DNA of 64,000 nucleotides from Comamonadaceae bacterium (GTDB lineage: Bacteria; Pseudomonadota; Gammaproteobacteria; Burkholderiales; Burkholderiaceae_C): the NCBI GenBank assembly GCA_027485235.1, contig JAIXRJ010000046.1, positions 62,001-126,000 on the forward strand, written 5' to 3'. The notes under the pieces were generated by a model. That model was not told the origin of the DNA, ran no database searches, and saw nothing but the letters and a program-made list of their open reading frames with translations. Positions 55,927-64,000 of the stretch are shown here, piece by piece. A program made the translations under genes and the position numbers. The stretch's first letter is position 1. Each line of letters opens with the position of its first letter.

Positions 55927-57399
55927 ATGCAACAAGATATTTTGGTCAATTGGTCGCCCCAGGAAACCCGGGTGGCCGTGGTGGAGTTAGGAGCGGTACA
56001 AGAGTTGCACGTCGAGCGCACGCTCGAGCGTGGTTTGGTGGGCAATGTGTACATGGGCAAAGTGGCGCGGGTCTTACCCGGCATGCAATCGGCGTTCATC
56101 GACATTGGGCTCGACAAAGCGGCCTTTTTGCATGTGGCCGATGTCTGGCAAAAGCATGCCGAGGGCGAGGCCTCAGCCGTCCGTTCGGGCCAGCCCTTGG
56201 TACCGATAGAAAAACAGGTGTACGAAGGCCGCGCCATCATGGTGCAAGTCATCAAGGACCCGATGGGCACCAAAGGTGCGCGCTTGTCGACGCAAATCAG
56301 CATTGCCGGTCGCCATCTGGTGTTCTTGCCGCAAGACGACCACATTGGCGTGTCTCAAAAAATTCCGACGGAGCAGCGGGACGCCCTGCGCCAAAGGCTT
56401 CAGGCCCTGGTGGGGTCTGCGGGTGGCGGTTTCATTTTGCGCACCAATGCCGAAGACTCCAGTGATGAGGAGTTGCAAGATGACATTGCCTACCTGCGCA
56501 AAACCTGGGCCCGCATCAAAGACGCTTCGATCCGTTTACCGCCTTCCTCGCTGCTGCACCAAGATTTGACTTTGTTGCAGAGGGTCTTGCGTGATCTGGT
56601 CGGTGATGCCACGCAGAGCATTCGGATCGACTCCCAAGAACAGCATGCCCAGCTGCTGGCCTTTGGGCATGAATTCATGCCCAAAGCGGCCGAGCGCTTG
56701 CTGTTATACAAAGGCGAGCGCCCGATTTTTGATCTTTACGCGATTGACGAAGAAATCGCCCGTGCCTTGGGTCGGCGCGTGGATTTGAAGTCGGGCGGAT
56801 ACCTGATGATTGACCAGACCGAGGCCTTGACCACCGTGGATGTGAACACCGGTGCTTATGTCGGGGCCCGCAATTTTGAAGACACGATATTCAAGACCAA
56901 TTTGGAGGCTGCGCAAGCCATTGCCCGACAACTTCGCTTGCGAAATCTGGGGGGGATCATCATCGCCGACTTCATCGATATGGCGCGGAGTGATCACCAA
57001 GACGCCGTGTTGGCAGAGTTCCGCAAACAGTTGTCCCGCGATCGGGTCAAGACCATGGCCGGGGGCTTTTCGTCCTTGGGCTTGTTGGAAATGACGCGCA
57101 AACGAACCCGCGAATCTTTGGCTCACATGTTGTGTGAACCTTGTCCCAGTTGCCAAGGCAAGGGCATCGTCAAGACCTCCCGCTCAGTCGCCTACGATAT
57201 TTTGCGCGAGATCCTGCGGGAAGCGCGCCAATTCAACCCCCGTGAGTTTCGAGTGGTTGCTGGGGCTGACGTGATTGATTTGTTGCTCGACGAGGAAAGT
57301 CAGCACCTTGCCGGCCTGTCTGACTTCATTGCCAAACCGATTTCTCTGCAGGTCGAGACCAGCATGGGACCCGAGCAATACGACATCGTTTTGCTCTGA
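55927..57399 (+). CDS. rng: Ribonuclease G
   Basis: 490 aa endoribonuclease that matures the 5' end of 16S rRNA and turns over some mRNAs. It contains an S1-type RNA-binding region at about 35-130 (GNVYMGKVARVLPGMQSAFIDIG). Catalytic acidic residues are found in LMIDQTEALTTVDVNTG and in IIIADFIDMA. The zinc-link cysteines are in CEPCPSCQGKG. It has no RNase E-type scaffold tail. Last gene of the long operon; 13 bp from the convergent MsbA-like gene. Confidence 0.96.
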   Translation: MQQDILVNWSPQETRVAVVELGAVQELHVERTLERGLVGNVYMGKVARVLPGMQSAFIDIGLDKAAFLHVADVWQKHAEGEASAVRSGQPLVPIEKQVYEGRAIMVQVIKDPMGTKGARLSTQISIAGRHLVFLPQDDHIGVSQKIPTEQRDALRQRLQALVGSAGGGFILRTNAEDSSDEELQDDIAYLRKTWARIKDASIRLPPSSLLHQDLTLLQRVLRDLVGDATQSIRIDSQEQHAQLLAFGHEFMPKAAERLLLYKGERPIFDLYAIDEEIARALGRRVDLKSGGYLMIDQTEALTTVDVNTGAYVGARNFEDTIFKTNLEAAQAIARQLRLRNLGGIIIADFIDMARSDHQDAVLAEFRKQLSRDRVKTMAGGFSSLGLLEMTRKRTRESLAHMLCEPCPSCQGKGIVKTSRSVAYDILREILREARQFNPREFRVVAGADVIDLLLDEESQHLAGLSDFIAKPISLQVETSMGPEQYDIVLL

Positions 57400-57412
57400 G
57401 GTACGCCAGGGG

Positions 57413-59182
57413 TCACGCCGTGGATTCGGCCCATTCGCCGCGGTGATGCAGCTTGGCATAAGCACCGCCCGTGGCGAGCAACTGCGCTGGCGGACCTTGC
57501 TCAATGATGCGACCTTTGTCCATGACCACCACCCTGTCGGCGTGCTCGATGGTTGACAAGCGGTGCGCCACGATCAAGGTGGTGCGACCCTGCATGAGTT
57601 TTTGCAAGGCTTCTTGAACCAGGCGTTCAGACTCGTTGTCCAGCGCCGATGTGGCTTCGTCCAGGATCAAGATGGGCGCGTCTTTGTAAAGCGCTCGGGC
57701 GATGGCCAGGCGTTGGCGTTGCCCGCCGGACATTTCGCTGGCATTGTGGCCCAGCATGGTGTCCATGCCCTGCGGGAGTTGCTGGACATGTGTCAATAAA
57801 TTGGCCGCCTCCAAGCACGATTGAATGCGGGCTCGGTCGGCGTTTTGACCGAGGCAGATGTTTTCCGCAAGGCTGTCGTTGAGCATGATCACATCTTGGC
57901 TGACCATGGCGATTTGCTGGCGCAAACTGGCCAATTGCCAAGACTGTACCGGCACGCCATCCAGGCTAACGTCGCCAGTGCTGGGCTCCAAAAACCTCGG
58001 CAAAAGCTGAATGAGTGTGGTTTTACCAGCGCCCGAAGTGCCGACCAAGGCCACGGTCTCCCCCGGTTGAACGCACAAATTGATGTCCACCAGTGCAGGT
58101 GGGCTGTCGGGGTTGAATTGCAAATGCACATCGCGCCACTCCAGCAAGCCTTGCGCGCGCGCGGTTTGGTGAGTCCCTTGGGTTTCTTCGGGTGCGTCGT
58201 ACATCAGACTCAAGCCCCGCTCCAATGCGGCCAGGCCCCGTGTGATCGGGTTGGCAACGTCGGCCAATCGTTTGATGGGGGCGACCAACATCAGCATGGC
58301 GGTGATGAAGGCTACAAAACCACCCACGGTCGCCCCTGAGCCCACCTCACGGCTTTGCACCAAGGCGATCACCAAAACCAAGGACAGCGCAACGGCCGCC
58401 ATGATTTGGGTCAAGGGGGTCATGGCTGCGGAAGCCACCGTGGATTTGAGGGCCAGTTGTCGCAGGCGCCGGGCCAACTGTTGGAAACGACCGATTTGTC
58501 GATTTTGTGCCCCATGCAATCGCACCATGCGGTGGGCCAGCACATTTTCTTCGACCACGTAGGCCAAATCATCGGTGGCTTGCTGGCTCTCGCGGGTCAG
58601 GCGGTACAAGCGCTTGGACAAAACCTTCATGATGTAACTGAGGCCAGGAACAACGATGAAAACCACCAGGGTCAGTTTCCAGTTGAGCCACATCAGATAG
58701 CCCACCAAGGCCAGCAAGGTGAACCCGTCCCGGGTCAGTCCGATCATGGCGGACACCAGTTGTGCAGCCCCATTTTGCACCTCGTAGACCACGGTGTTGG
58801 ACAAAGCGCTGGCGGATTGCCGGCTAAACAAGGACAGGTCGGCATGCACCAGTTTTTTGAACAAATCTGCACGCAACAATTCCATGCCGTCGTTCGTGAC
58901 CCGGGCCATGGCGTACTGACCCATAAAGTGGGCCAGACCACGCAGGGCGAACAAACCCACCACCACCACCGGGATCGACCACAAGGGCAAACTGTTTTCA
59001 GCAAACCCTTTGTCCAGCAAGGGTTGGAACAAGGCGGGGATCAAGGGCTCGGTCAAAGCGGCAAGCAGCGTGGCGCCGATGGCCAGCAGCCAGACTCCCC
59101 GTTGGCGCGCAAAATAAGGCGTCAGCTTGGCCAAGCGGTTTCGGATGCTGGCAGACGGCGCTGATGTGGAGTGATCGTTCAT
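57413..59182 (-). CDS. msbA: MsbA-like ABC transporter (lipid A/lipid exporter family)
   Basis: 589 aa half-transporter with six transmembrane segments (about 30-320) fused to an ATPase. Walker A is GTSGAGKTT, the Q-loop QIAMVSQDVIMLND, the signature MSGGQRQRLAIARAL (Met in place of the usual Leu) and Walker B ILILDEATSALD, with the His switch VAHRLST. Best fit is MsbA, the lipid A-core flippase of the inner membrane. lpxK is not next to it, so a related exporter is not excluded. Divergent from tolB with about 141 bp between starts. Confidence 0.85.
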   Translation of the reverse strand: MNDHSTSAPSASIRNRLAKLTPYFARQRGVWLLAIGATLLAALTEPLIPALFQPLLDKGFAENSLPLWSIPVVVVGLFALRGLAHFMGQYAMARVTNDGMELLRADLFKKLVHADLSLFSRQSASALSNTVVYEVQNGAAQLVSAMIGLTRDGFTLLALVGYLMWLNWKLTLVVFIVVPGLSYIMKVLSKRLYRLTRESQQATDDLAYVVEENVLAHRMVRLHGAQNRQIGRFQQLARRLRQLALKSTVASAAMTPLTQIMAAVALSLVLVIALVQSREVGSGATVGGFVAFITAMLMLVAPIKRLADVANPITRGLAALERGLSLMYDAPEETQGTHQTARAQGLLEWRDVHLQFNPDSPPALVDINLCVQPGETVALVGTSGAGKTTLIQLLPRFLEPSTGDVSLDGVPVQSWQLASLRQQIAMVSQDVIMLNDSLAENICLGQNADRARIQSCLEAANLLTHVQQLPQGMDTMLGHNASEMSGGQRQRLAIARALYKDAPILILDEATSALDNESERLVQEALQKLMQGRTTLIVAHRLSTIEHADRVVVMDKGRIIEQGPPAQLLATGGAYAKLHHRGEWAESTA

Positions 59183-59323
59183 GGGTACTTTGATTGTAAG
59201 CAGCTTGAAATAGCCGATTCATCCCGCTTTTACGTGCTTTTTGATGTGATTTTTGACCCGGAATCGTCATGGAGAGGGTGTACGATCATGCCCTGTCATA
59301 AGGGTTATTCCACGGTGTTGCTC

Positions 59324-60616
59324 ATGAATCATCTATCCACCCGAACAAACAGCCTGGGCTGGCTTGTGAAGCTGGCGGTTTTGTGGTGCTTTGCGCTGTC
59401 TGCCTCTGCTCAGTTCCGTGTGGAAGTCACGGGCGTCGGCATGACGCAACTGCCGGTGGTGATTGCCCCATTCAAAGGCGAAGCGCAAACCTCACAAAAA
59501 GTGTCCACCATTGTGCAGGCCGATCTGGAGCGCAGCGGTCAATTCAAAGGTTTGCCGGCGAGCGGATCTCCGCTCGATGAGTTGAGCCGTCCTGATTGGA
59601 ACACTTGGCGTCAGCTGTCCGCCGAGGCTTTGCTCGCCGGATCTGTCAGCCGATTGGCCGACGGTCGCTACGATGTTCGAGCGCGGCTTTGGGATGCCGT
59701 GAAGGGGGAGGTCAAAGCAGATTTCCGTGAAACCGTGTCGGCAGCCGATTTGCGCTGGGTTGCCCACCGCATTTCCGACTGGGTTTACTTTCAGATGACA
59801 GGATTCCAAGGGGCTTTTGCTACGCGCATCGCATACGTGACCAAGTCTTCCGGGCGTTACACCCTGTGGGTGGCCGACTCTGACGGTGAAGGTGCCAAAG
59901 CCGCTTTGAGCAGTCCTGAGCCGATCATCTCGCCCTCTTGGTCACCCAATGGCGCTTCACTGGCTTACGTGTCGTTTGAATCACGTAAACCGGTCGTGTA
60001 CGTGCACGAGTTGATCTCTGGTCAGCGCCGCGCAGTGGCCAATTTCAAGGGCTCCAACAGCGCCCCGGCTTGGGCGCCTGACGGTCAATCCTTGGTGGCA
60101 ACTTTGAGCCGCGATGGGGGCTCACAGCTGTTTCGCATTGACCTGTCTGGCGCAGAGCCCCGCAAGCTGACGCAGTCTGGCGCCATCAACACCGAGCCGG
60201 TGTTTTCTCCGGACGGCGCGAGTCTGTTTTTTGTCAGCGACCGTGGTGGTAGCCCTCAGGTATACCGCATGCCCTCGCAAGGCGGCCCGGCAGAGCGGGT
60301 CACTTTTTCGGGGTCGTACAACATTTCTCCGGCACTGAGTCCCGATGGCCGCTGGTTGGCTTACATTGCCAGAATGGGTTCTTCATTCCGATTGCACGTG
60401 ATGGACTTGGCTTCAGGTCAAGTCACTGCACTCACTGACACAGCGGCCGATGAGCGGCCGAGTTTTGCACCCAACAGCCGACTGTTGGTCTACGCCACTT
60501 TGCAGCAAGGTCAAGAGGCTTTGATGACAAGCACCCTGGATGGTCGCATCAAAGCGCGGCTTTCTGGACAGGGCGGTGACATTCGCGAGCCCCATTGGGG
60601 CCCACTGCGCAAATGA
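59324..60616 (+). CDS. tolB: Tol-Pal system protein TolB
   Basis: 430 aa periplasmic beta-propeller protein that binds Pal and helps outer-membrane constriction during division. From ATG 59324 the product has a good signal peptide (hydrophobic LAVLWCFALSA, cleavage near ASA-QFRVEV). The N-terminal domain (about 30-170) precedes WD/Kelch-like repeats with SPSWSPNGASLAYVSF, APAWAPDGQSLVATLS and EPVFSPDGASLFFVSD. The alternative ATG 59288 has a better ribosome binding site (GGAGAGG) but gives a longer n-region. pal follows after 26 bp. tolQRA are not in the window. Confidence 0.94.
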   Translation: MNHLSTRTNSLGWLVKLAVLWCFALSASAQFRVEVTGVGMTQLPVVIAPFKGEAQTSQKVSTIVQADLERSGQFKGLPASGSPLDELSRPDWNTWRQLSAEALLAGSVSRLADGRYDVRARLWDAVKGEVKADFRETVSAADLRWVAHRISDWVYFQMTGFQGAFATRIAYVTKSSGRYTLWVADSDGEGAKAALSSPEPIISPSWSPNGASLAYVSFESRKPVVYVHELISGQRRAVANFKGSNSAPAWAPDGQSLVATLSRDGGSQLFRIDLSGAEPRKLTQSGAINTEPVFSPDGASLFFVSDRGGSPQVYRMPSQGGPAERVTFSGSYNISPALSPDGRWLAYIARMGSSFRLHVMDLASGQVTALTDTAADERPSFAPNSRLLVYATLQQGQEALMTSTLDGRIKARLSGQGGDIREPHWGPLRK

Positions 60617-60642
60617 TGTTTTGTTTTTTTAAGAGGTTGACG

Positions 60643-61176
60643 ATGAAAAGAAGTATTTGGGCTGGTTTATTGGTCGCTGTCCTGTTGGCAGCTTGTTCAT
60701 CAGGTGTGAAGCTGGACGACGTGCCCGTTGAAGACAAGAGCCCCACTTCTTCTGGCGTCAGCAGCCAAGGAATAGGTGCCGGACCCAGTGGCAGTTCCGG
60801 CATCTCGGGTGTCTTGGTGGATAAATCCATCCCTGGCGTTGGCCCCGCAGGAGTGGGCACTGTTGTTTTTTTTGATTACGACAGCTTTGTGGTTCGTGCC
60901 GAGGCCCGCGCTCTGATCGAATCACACGCGCGATTCCTCAAGGCCAATCAGCAACGCAAGGCGTCTCTGGAGGGGCACACCGATGAACGCGGTGGACGTG
61001 AATACAACCTGGCTTTGGGCCAAAAGCGCGCTGAAGCCGTGCGTCAAGCCATGAGCTTGCTGGGTGTCTCTGATGCCCAGATCGAAGCGGTGAGCTACGG
61101 CAAGGAAAAGCCATCTGCTGCCGGTTCCTCTGAGTCCGATTTGGCGAAGAACCGCCGCGTTGAAATCCGCTATTGA
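60643..61176 (+). CDS. pal: Peptidoglycan-associated lipoprotein Pal
   Basis: 177 aa outer-membrane lipoprotein. The lipobox is LLAAC with Cys18. A Ser/Gly-rich linker (about 20-70) leads to the OmpA-like peptidoglycan-binding domain: VVFFDYDSFVVRAEARALIESHARFL, LEGHTDERGGREYNLALGQKRAEAV and the C-terminal NRRVEIRY. The conserved Asp/Arg pair for diaminopimelate binding is present. AAGAGG lies upstream of the ATG. cpoB begins 5 bp after the stop. Confidence 0.97.
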   Translation: MKRSIWAGLLVAVLLAACSSGVKLDDVPVEDKSPTSSGVSSQGIGAGPSGSSGISGVLVDKSIPGVGPAGVGTVVFFDYDSFVVRAEARALIESHARFLKANQQRKASLEGHTDERGGREYNLALGQKRAEAVRQAMSLLGVSDAQIEAVSYGKEKPSAAGSSESDLAKNRRVEIRY

Positions 61177-61181
61177 GCGCC

Positions 61182-61943
61182 ATGATGATGCGTCCCAACT
61201 TCCGTGCCTTGCCCCAATTGGCCTGTTGGTGGGTCTTGGGGACTTTGTCTTTGGGTGCTCAAGCGGCTTTGTTTGAAGACGACGATGCACGCCGCGCGAT
61301 TCTGGATTTACGCCAACGCGTCGATCAGTCCACAAAAAGCTTGATCGAGGAAAATACCCAGCTTCGCCGCGCTTTGCTGGATTTGCAATCGCAGATCGAA
61401 ACCCTCCGCTCCGATGTCTCGCAAAGCCGCGGCGCGCAGGAAAGACTGGCGCGTGATCTGTCCGAAGTTCAGCAGCGCCAAAAAGATGTGAGCGCTGGAG
61501 TGGAGGATCGGTTGCGCAAGTTTGAGCCGATCAAAGTTTCTGTGGATGGCCAAGAGTTTTTGGCAGAACCAGCTGAAAAGCGCGAATACGACGCCGCCCT
61601 GGAGACCTTTCGAAAAGGTGACTTTGTGGCGGCCCAAGTTGCGCTCACCCAATTTTTGCTGCGTTACGGCCGAGGCGGATACGCTGCCACGGCTTTGTTT
61701 TGGCTTGGCAATGCGCATTACGCCAACAAGGCCTACAAAGAGTCGATGGCCAACTTTCAGCAAATGCTCAATGCCGCTCCTGGGCATCCACGCGCCCCTG
61801 AGGCCATGCTGGCCATCTCAAATGTCCAACTGGAGCTCAAGGATGCCAAAGCTGCCCGCAAAACCTTGGACGACTTGACCAAGATGTATCCCGCGTCTGA
61901 AGCGGCAGTGACAGCGCGAGAGCGCATCACGCGTTGGCGCTGA
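61182..61943 (+). CDS. cpoB: Cell division coordinator CpoB (YbgF)
   Basis: 253 aa periplasmic protein that links peptidoglycan synthesis with outer-membrane constriction through the Tol system. A signal peptide (hydrophobic about 10-27, ending AQA-ALFEDD) is followed by a coiled coil (about 35-105, IEENTQLRRALLDLQSQIETLRS) that trimerises in homologues. A TPR domain follows (about 130-253, YDAALETFRKGDFVAAQVALTQFL, ATALFWLGNAHYANKAYKESMANF). I chose ATG 61182; TTG 61173 overlaps the pal stop. It completes tolB-pal-cpoB. Confidence 0.93.
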   Translation: MMMRPNFRALPQLACWWVLGTLSLGAQAALFEDDDARRAILDLRQRVDQSTKSLIEENTQLRRALLDLQSQIETLRSDVSQSRGAQERLARDLSEVQQRQKDVSAGVEDRLRKFEPIKVSVDGQEFLAEPAEKREYDAALETFRKGDFVAAQVALTQFLLRYGRGGYAATALFWLGNAHYANKAYKESMANFQQMLNAAPGHPRAPEAMLAISNVQLELKDAKAARKTLDDLTKMYPASEAAVTARERITRWR

Positions 61944-61953
61944 TGGCCGTCAC

Positions 61954-63075
61954 ATGGGTGTGATGTCATTGGCCGAATTTCAGGCCCAAAATCTTTTGGT
62001 TTTGGGCCTTTGCTTTTCGCTGTCGCTGGCTTGGGGCTGGCTGCTTCACCGCAGCCATTTTTGCACCATGGGAGCCTTCAGTGATTGGGTCTTGATGGCC
62101 GACGCCACGCGTTTGCGGCAGTGGGTCTTGGCCATTGCGCTGTCCATTGCGGGCTTTGGTTGCATGACTTGGGCCGGCTGGATCAGCCCTTTGAACACGA
62201 TTTACGCCACGCCACGCCTGAACGTGCTGAGCTTGACTCTGGGTGGGCTGTTGTTTGGCGCGGGCATGGTGCTCGCTTCTGGTTGCGTCAGCAAAACCTT
62301 GGTCCGCCTGGGCGGTGGCAATTTGAAATCGCTGGTGGTTTTGCTGAGCGTGGGTGTTTTTGCTTTGGCGACACTGCGTGGCTTGCCTGCGGTATGGCGC
62401 GTCAAGGGCTTGGACGTTTGGAGCGTGGATTGGCCAGCCGGGCCCTTTGCAGCGCAAGGCTTGGGCCTTCATTGGGGCTTTTCCTTGACCGACTCCTTTG
62501 GCATTTTGTCGCTGTGTGTGGCATTGGCTTTGTTGCTTTGGGTGTTCAAAGACCGCAGCTTTTGGGGCGTGCGCCAGATCTGGCCAGGCATCGGCACCGC
62601 CGCGGTGGTGCTGGGGGTTTGGTGGGTCAGTGGTGTCCTTGGCTTTGTGCCCGAACATCCTGAAACACTGGCGCCAGTATTTTTGGCCACGAGCAGCGGC
62701 CGGATGGAGTCGCTCAGCTTCACCGCACCTGTCGCCTACTGGATGGATGCCTTCATGTACTTCAGCGACGGCAGCAAGCGCTTGAGCTTGGGGATGGCCT
62801 TGGCCGCAGGCGTGGTGTCCGGCGCCTGGGCCAGTGCCTTGTTGGAGGGCACTTTCCGATGGGAAAGCTTTAGCCAGACATCTGATTTGGTTTTGCACGG
62901 ACTGGGCGGCGCTTTGATGGGCGTGGGGGGCGTGATGGCCATGGGTTGCAGCATTGGGCAAGGCTTGTCCGGTTTGTCCACCTTGAGTTGGGGCAGCATG
63001 CTGGCCGTGTCAGGCATCGTCATGGGCGCTTTGCTGGCCTTGCAGTGGCAGTCATGGCGAGCGGAGAGGGTGTGA
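61954..63075 (+). CDS. YeeE/YedE family (TsuA-like) sulfur transporter
   Basis: 373 aa with about 9-10 membrane segments. Members include TsuA, a thiosulfate importer, and other sulfur-compound channels. Conserved small/cysteine motifs are HRSHFCTMGAF (N-terminal), LASGCVSKTLVRLGGGN and AMGCSIGQGLSG (C-terminal). These repeated GxGC-type motifs line the conducting path in TsuA. The exact substrate is inference. Start ATG 61954 or 61963. The stop overlaps the tcdA start by one base, which implies coupled translation. Confidence 0.87.
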   Translation: MGVMSLAEFQAQNLLVLGLCFSLSLAWGWLLHRSHFCTMGAFSDWVLMADATRLRQWVLAIALSIAGFGCMTWAGWISPLNTIYATPRLNVLSLTLGGLLFGAGMVLASGCVSKTLVRLGGGNLKSLVVLLSVGVFALATLRGLPAVWRVKGLDVWSVDWPAGPFAAQGLGLHWGFSLTDSFGILSLCVALALLLWVFKDRSFWGVRQIWPGIGTAAVVLGVWWVSGVLGFVPEHPETLAPVFLATSSGRMESLSFTAPVAYWMDAFMYFSDGSKRLSLGMALAAGVVSGAWASALLEGTFRWESFSQTSDLVLHGLGGALMGVGGVMAMGCSIGQGLSGLSTLSWGSMLAVSGIVMGALLALQWQSWRAERV

Positions 63076-63860
63076 TGGACGAGACGCAGGACACCCCCGC
63101 TGGCGAGCGACGATTTGGGGGCTTGCAGCGCTTGTACGGTCTGATCGGCGCTGGGCAAATTCGCCGAGCGCACGTTGTCGTGGTGGGGATTGGCGGAGTC
63201 GGCTCTTGGGCCGCAGAAGCATTGGCACGCAGCGGTGTGGCGCGCTTGACCTTGGTGGACATGGACCACATCACCGAGTCAAACATCAACCGTCAAATTC
63301 ACGCCCTGACCTCCACAGAAGGACAAGCCAAGGTCCACGCCATGCGTGAGCGCATCGCCCTCATCCACCCTGAATGTTTGGTGGACTGTGTGGATGCGTT
63401 CGTATCCCCTGACAATTGGCCGAGCTTGTTGCCTGCTGTGCCCGATGCGGTCCTGGATGCCTGTGACCAGGTCAGTGCCAAGGTGGCCATGGCCGATTGG
63501 GCAATGCGGCAGCAGATGGGTTTTATCACCGTGGGTGCGGCGGGTGGCAAACGGCTGGCGCACAAAGTGGATGTTGAAGATTTGTCGCGCATCACGCATG
63601 ACCCTTTGCTGGCGCAGTTGCGGTATCGCTTGCGCAAGCACCATGGTGCGGCCAGGGGTGACAAGCGGATGGGCATTCAGGGTGTCTTCAGTCGTGAACC
63701 TGTGGCGCCTCCCGATGCTTCTTGTTTGCTGGAAGGTGATGGTTCTCTCAACTGCCATGGCTATGGTTCTGTGGTCAGTGTGACGGCCACTTTTGGCATG
63801 TGTGCAGCTTCTGAGATTTTGAATTTTTTAGCCAAAGCGCATTGGGCGTCGGAAAAATGA
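63075..63860 (+). CDS. tcdA: tRNA threonylcarbamoyladenosine dehydratase
   Basis: 261 aa E1-like protein (also CsdL/YgdL) that cyclises t6A37 to ct6A in tRNAs reading ANN codons. The nucleotide-binding GIGGVGSWAAEALARSG and the ATP/substrate region LVDMDHITESNINRQIHAL are clear, as are DACDQVSAKVAMADW and the C-terminal YGSVVSVTATFGMCAASEILN. The ATG 63075 overlaps the transporter stop (TGATG) with GGAG 9 bp upstream. In E. coli TcdA cooperates with the cysteine desulfurase CsdA/CsdE, so a sulfur transporter as operon partner is notable. A tRNA gene follows. Confidence 0.94.
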   Translation: MDETQDTPAGERRFGGLQRLYGLIGAGQIRRAHVVVVGIGGVGSWAAEALARSGVARLTLVDMDHITESNINRQIHALTSTEGQAKVHAMRERIALIHPECLVDCVDAFVSPDNWPSLLPAVPDAVLDACDQVSAKVAMADWAMRQQMGFITVGAAGGKRLAHKVDVEDLSRITHDPLLAQLRYRLRKHHGAARGDKRMGIQGVFSREPVAPPDASCLLEGDGSLNCHGYGSVVSVTATFGMCAASEILNFLAKAHWASEK

Positions 63861-63869
63861 CGCTATAAT
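63842..63869 (+). promoter_or_regulatory. Promoter of tRNA-Lys
   Basis: TTGGGC (63842-63847), a 16-bp spacer and TATAAT (63864-63869). It overlaps the 3' end of tcdA and lies 34 bp before the tRNA. Confidence 0.65.
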
Positions 63870-63903
63870 TTGAGTCTTGCCGCAATGCACCGCATTGATG
63901 CAT

Positions 63904-63979
63904 GGGACCATAGCTCAGTTGGTAGAGCAGCGGACTTTTAATCCGTTTGTCGTGGGTTCGACCCCCGCTGGTCCCACCA
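63904..63979 (+). tRNA. tRNA-Lys (anticodon TTT)
   Basis: 76-nt cloverleaf with encoded CCA. Acceptor GGGACCA/TGGTCCC, D-arm GCTC...GAGC, anticodon stem GCGGA/TCCGT (one G-T), anticodon TTT at positions 34-36 in loop CTTTTAA, T-arm GTGGG TTCGACC CCCGC. Decodes AAA/AAG. Complete within the window. Confidence 0.97.
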
Positions 63980-64000
63980 TTCTGAAAAGCACTTTGTATA

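Noticed and set aside
1-64000. Search for insertion sequences, prophage, CRISPR, toxin-antitoxin or integron features
   Set aside because: None seen: no transposase, integrase or spaced repeats, and gene content is housekeeping throughout. This was done by eye only.

Overview
The window is a stretch of ordinary chromosome from a betaproteobacterium, most likely a Burkholderiales member of the Comamonadaceae type (Limnohabitans, Rhodoferax or Polaromonas relatives). This rests on recognised protein families, on gene order, on PriB in the rpsF operon, and on the charged N-terminus of IF3 (IATEFRDRR) typical of that family. It is an inference, since no 16S rRNA gene is present. The window is densely coded, with about 58 protein genes and one tRNA. 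Coding DNA looks uniformly GC-rich. I see no insertion sequence, prophage, CRISPR array, integron or toxin-antitoxin pair. The only clear compositional outlier is the roughly 22% GC tract at 34981-35160 upstream of aceA.

Layout. 1-4553: end of carA, carB, greA. 4622-10168: yhbY divergent from rlmE-ftsH-folP-glmM. 10233-15683: ppsR divergent from ppsA and a large sodium:solute symporter gene. 15745-18870: rpsF-priB-rpsR-rplI, then dnaB. 18882-21720 (minus): phoH-like gene, bcp-type peroxiredoxin, Mth938-like gene. 21830-27898: AlaA-like aminotransferase, hom, thrC, moeA, moaD, moaE. 27914-34277: unknown gene divergent from clpB (heat-shock promoter), then an MFS transporter and a ThDP enzyme. 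34349-36587: SWIB-domain gene divergent from aceA across an AT-rich regulatory tract. 36692-44407: thrS-infC-rpmI-rplT-pheS-pheT-ihfA and a DUF1840 gene. 44423-49760: DUF192 and cold-shock genes (minus), clpS-clpA, HerA-like ATPase (minus). 49832-57399: yebC-purD-acyltransferase-hemF-nadD-rsfS-rlmH-maf-rng, a run of overlapping genes. 57413-63979: MsbA-like exporter (minus), tolB-pal-cpoB, YeeE/YedE transporter, tcdA, tRNA-Lys.

How the genes work together. Most serve translation and ribosome biogenesis, protein quality control (FtsH, ClpB, ClpS/ClpA), nucleotide and cofactor synthesis, the pyruvate/PEP/glyoxylate node (PpsR/PpsA, AceA), and envelope integrity.

The more interesting content is regulatory. 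Several housekeeping genes (greA, rpsF, thrS, rpmI, pheS) have a terminator-like hairpin in the leader just ahead of the gene. infC starts with the non-canonical codon ATC. aceA is preceded by two near-identical palindromes exactly 30 bp apart, and ppsA by a perfect GGGGTCA-N3-TGACCCC operator-like dyad. I found no clear new multi-gene system. The best leads are these regulatory sites, an RsfS with a long histone-H1-like tail, and an overlapping sulfur transporter/tcdA pair.
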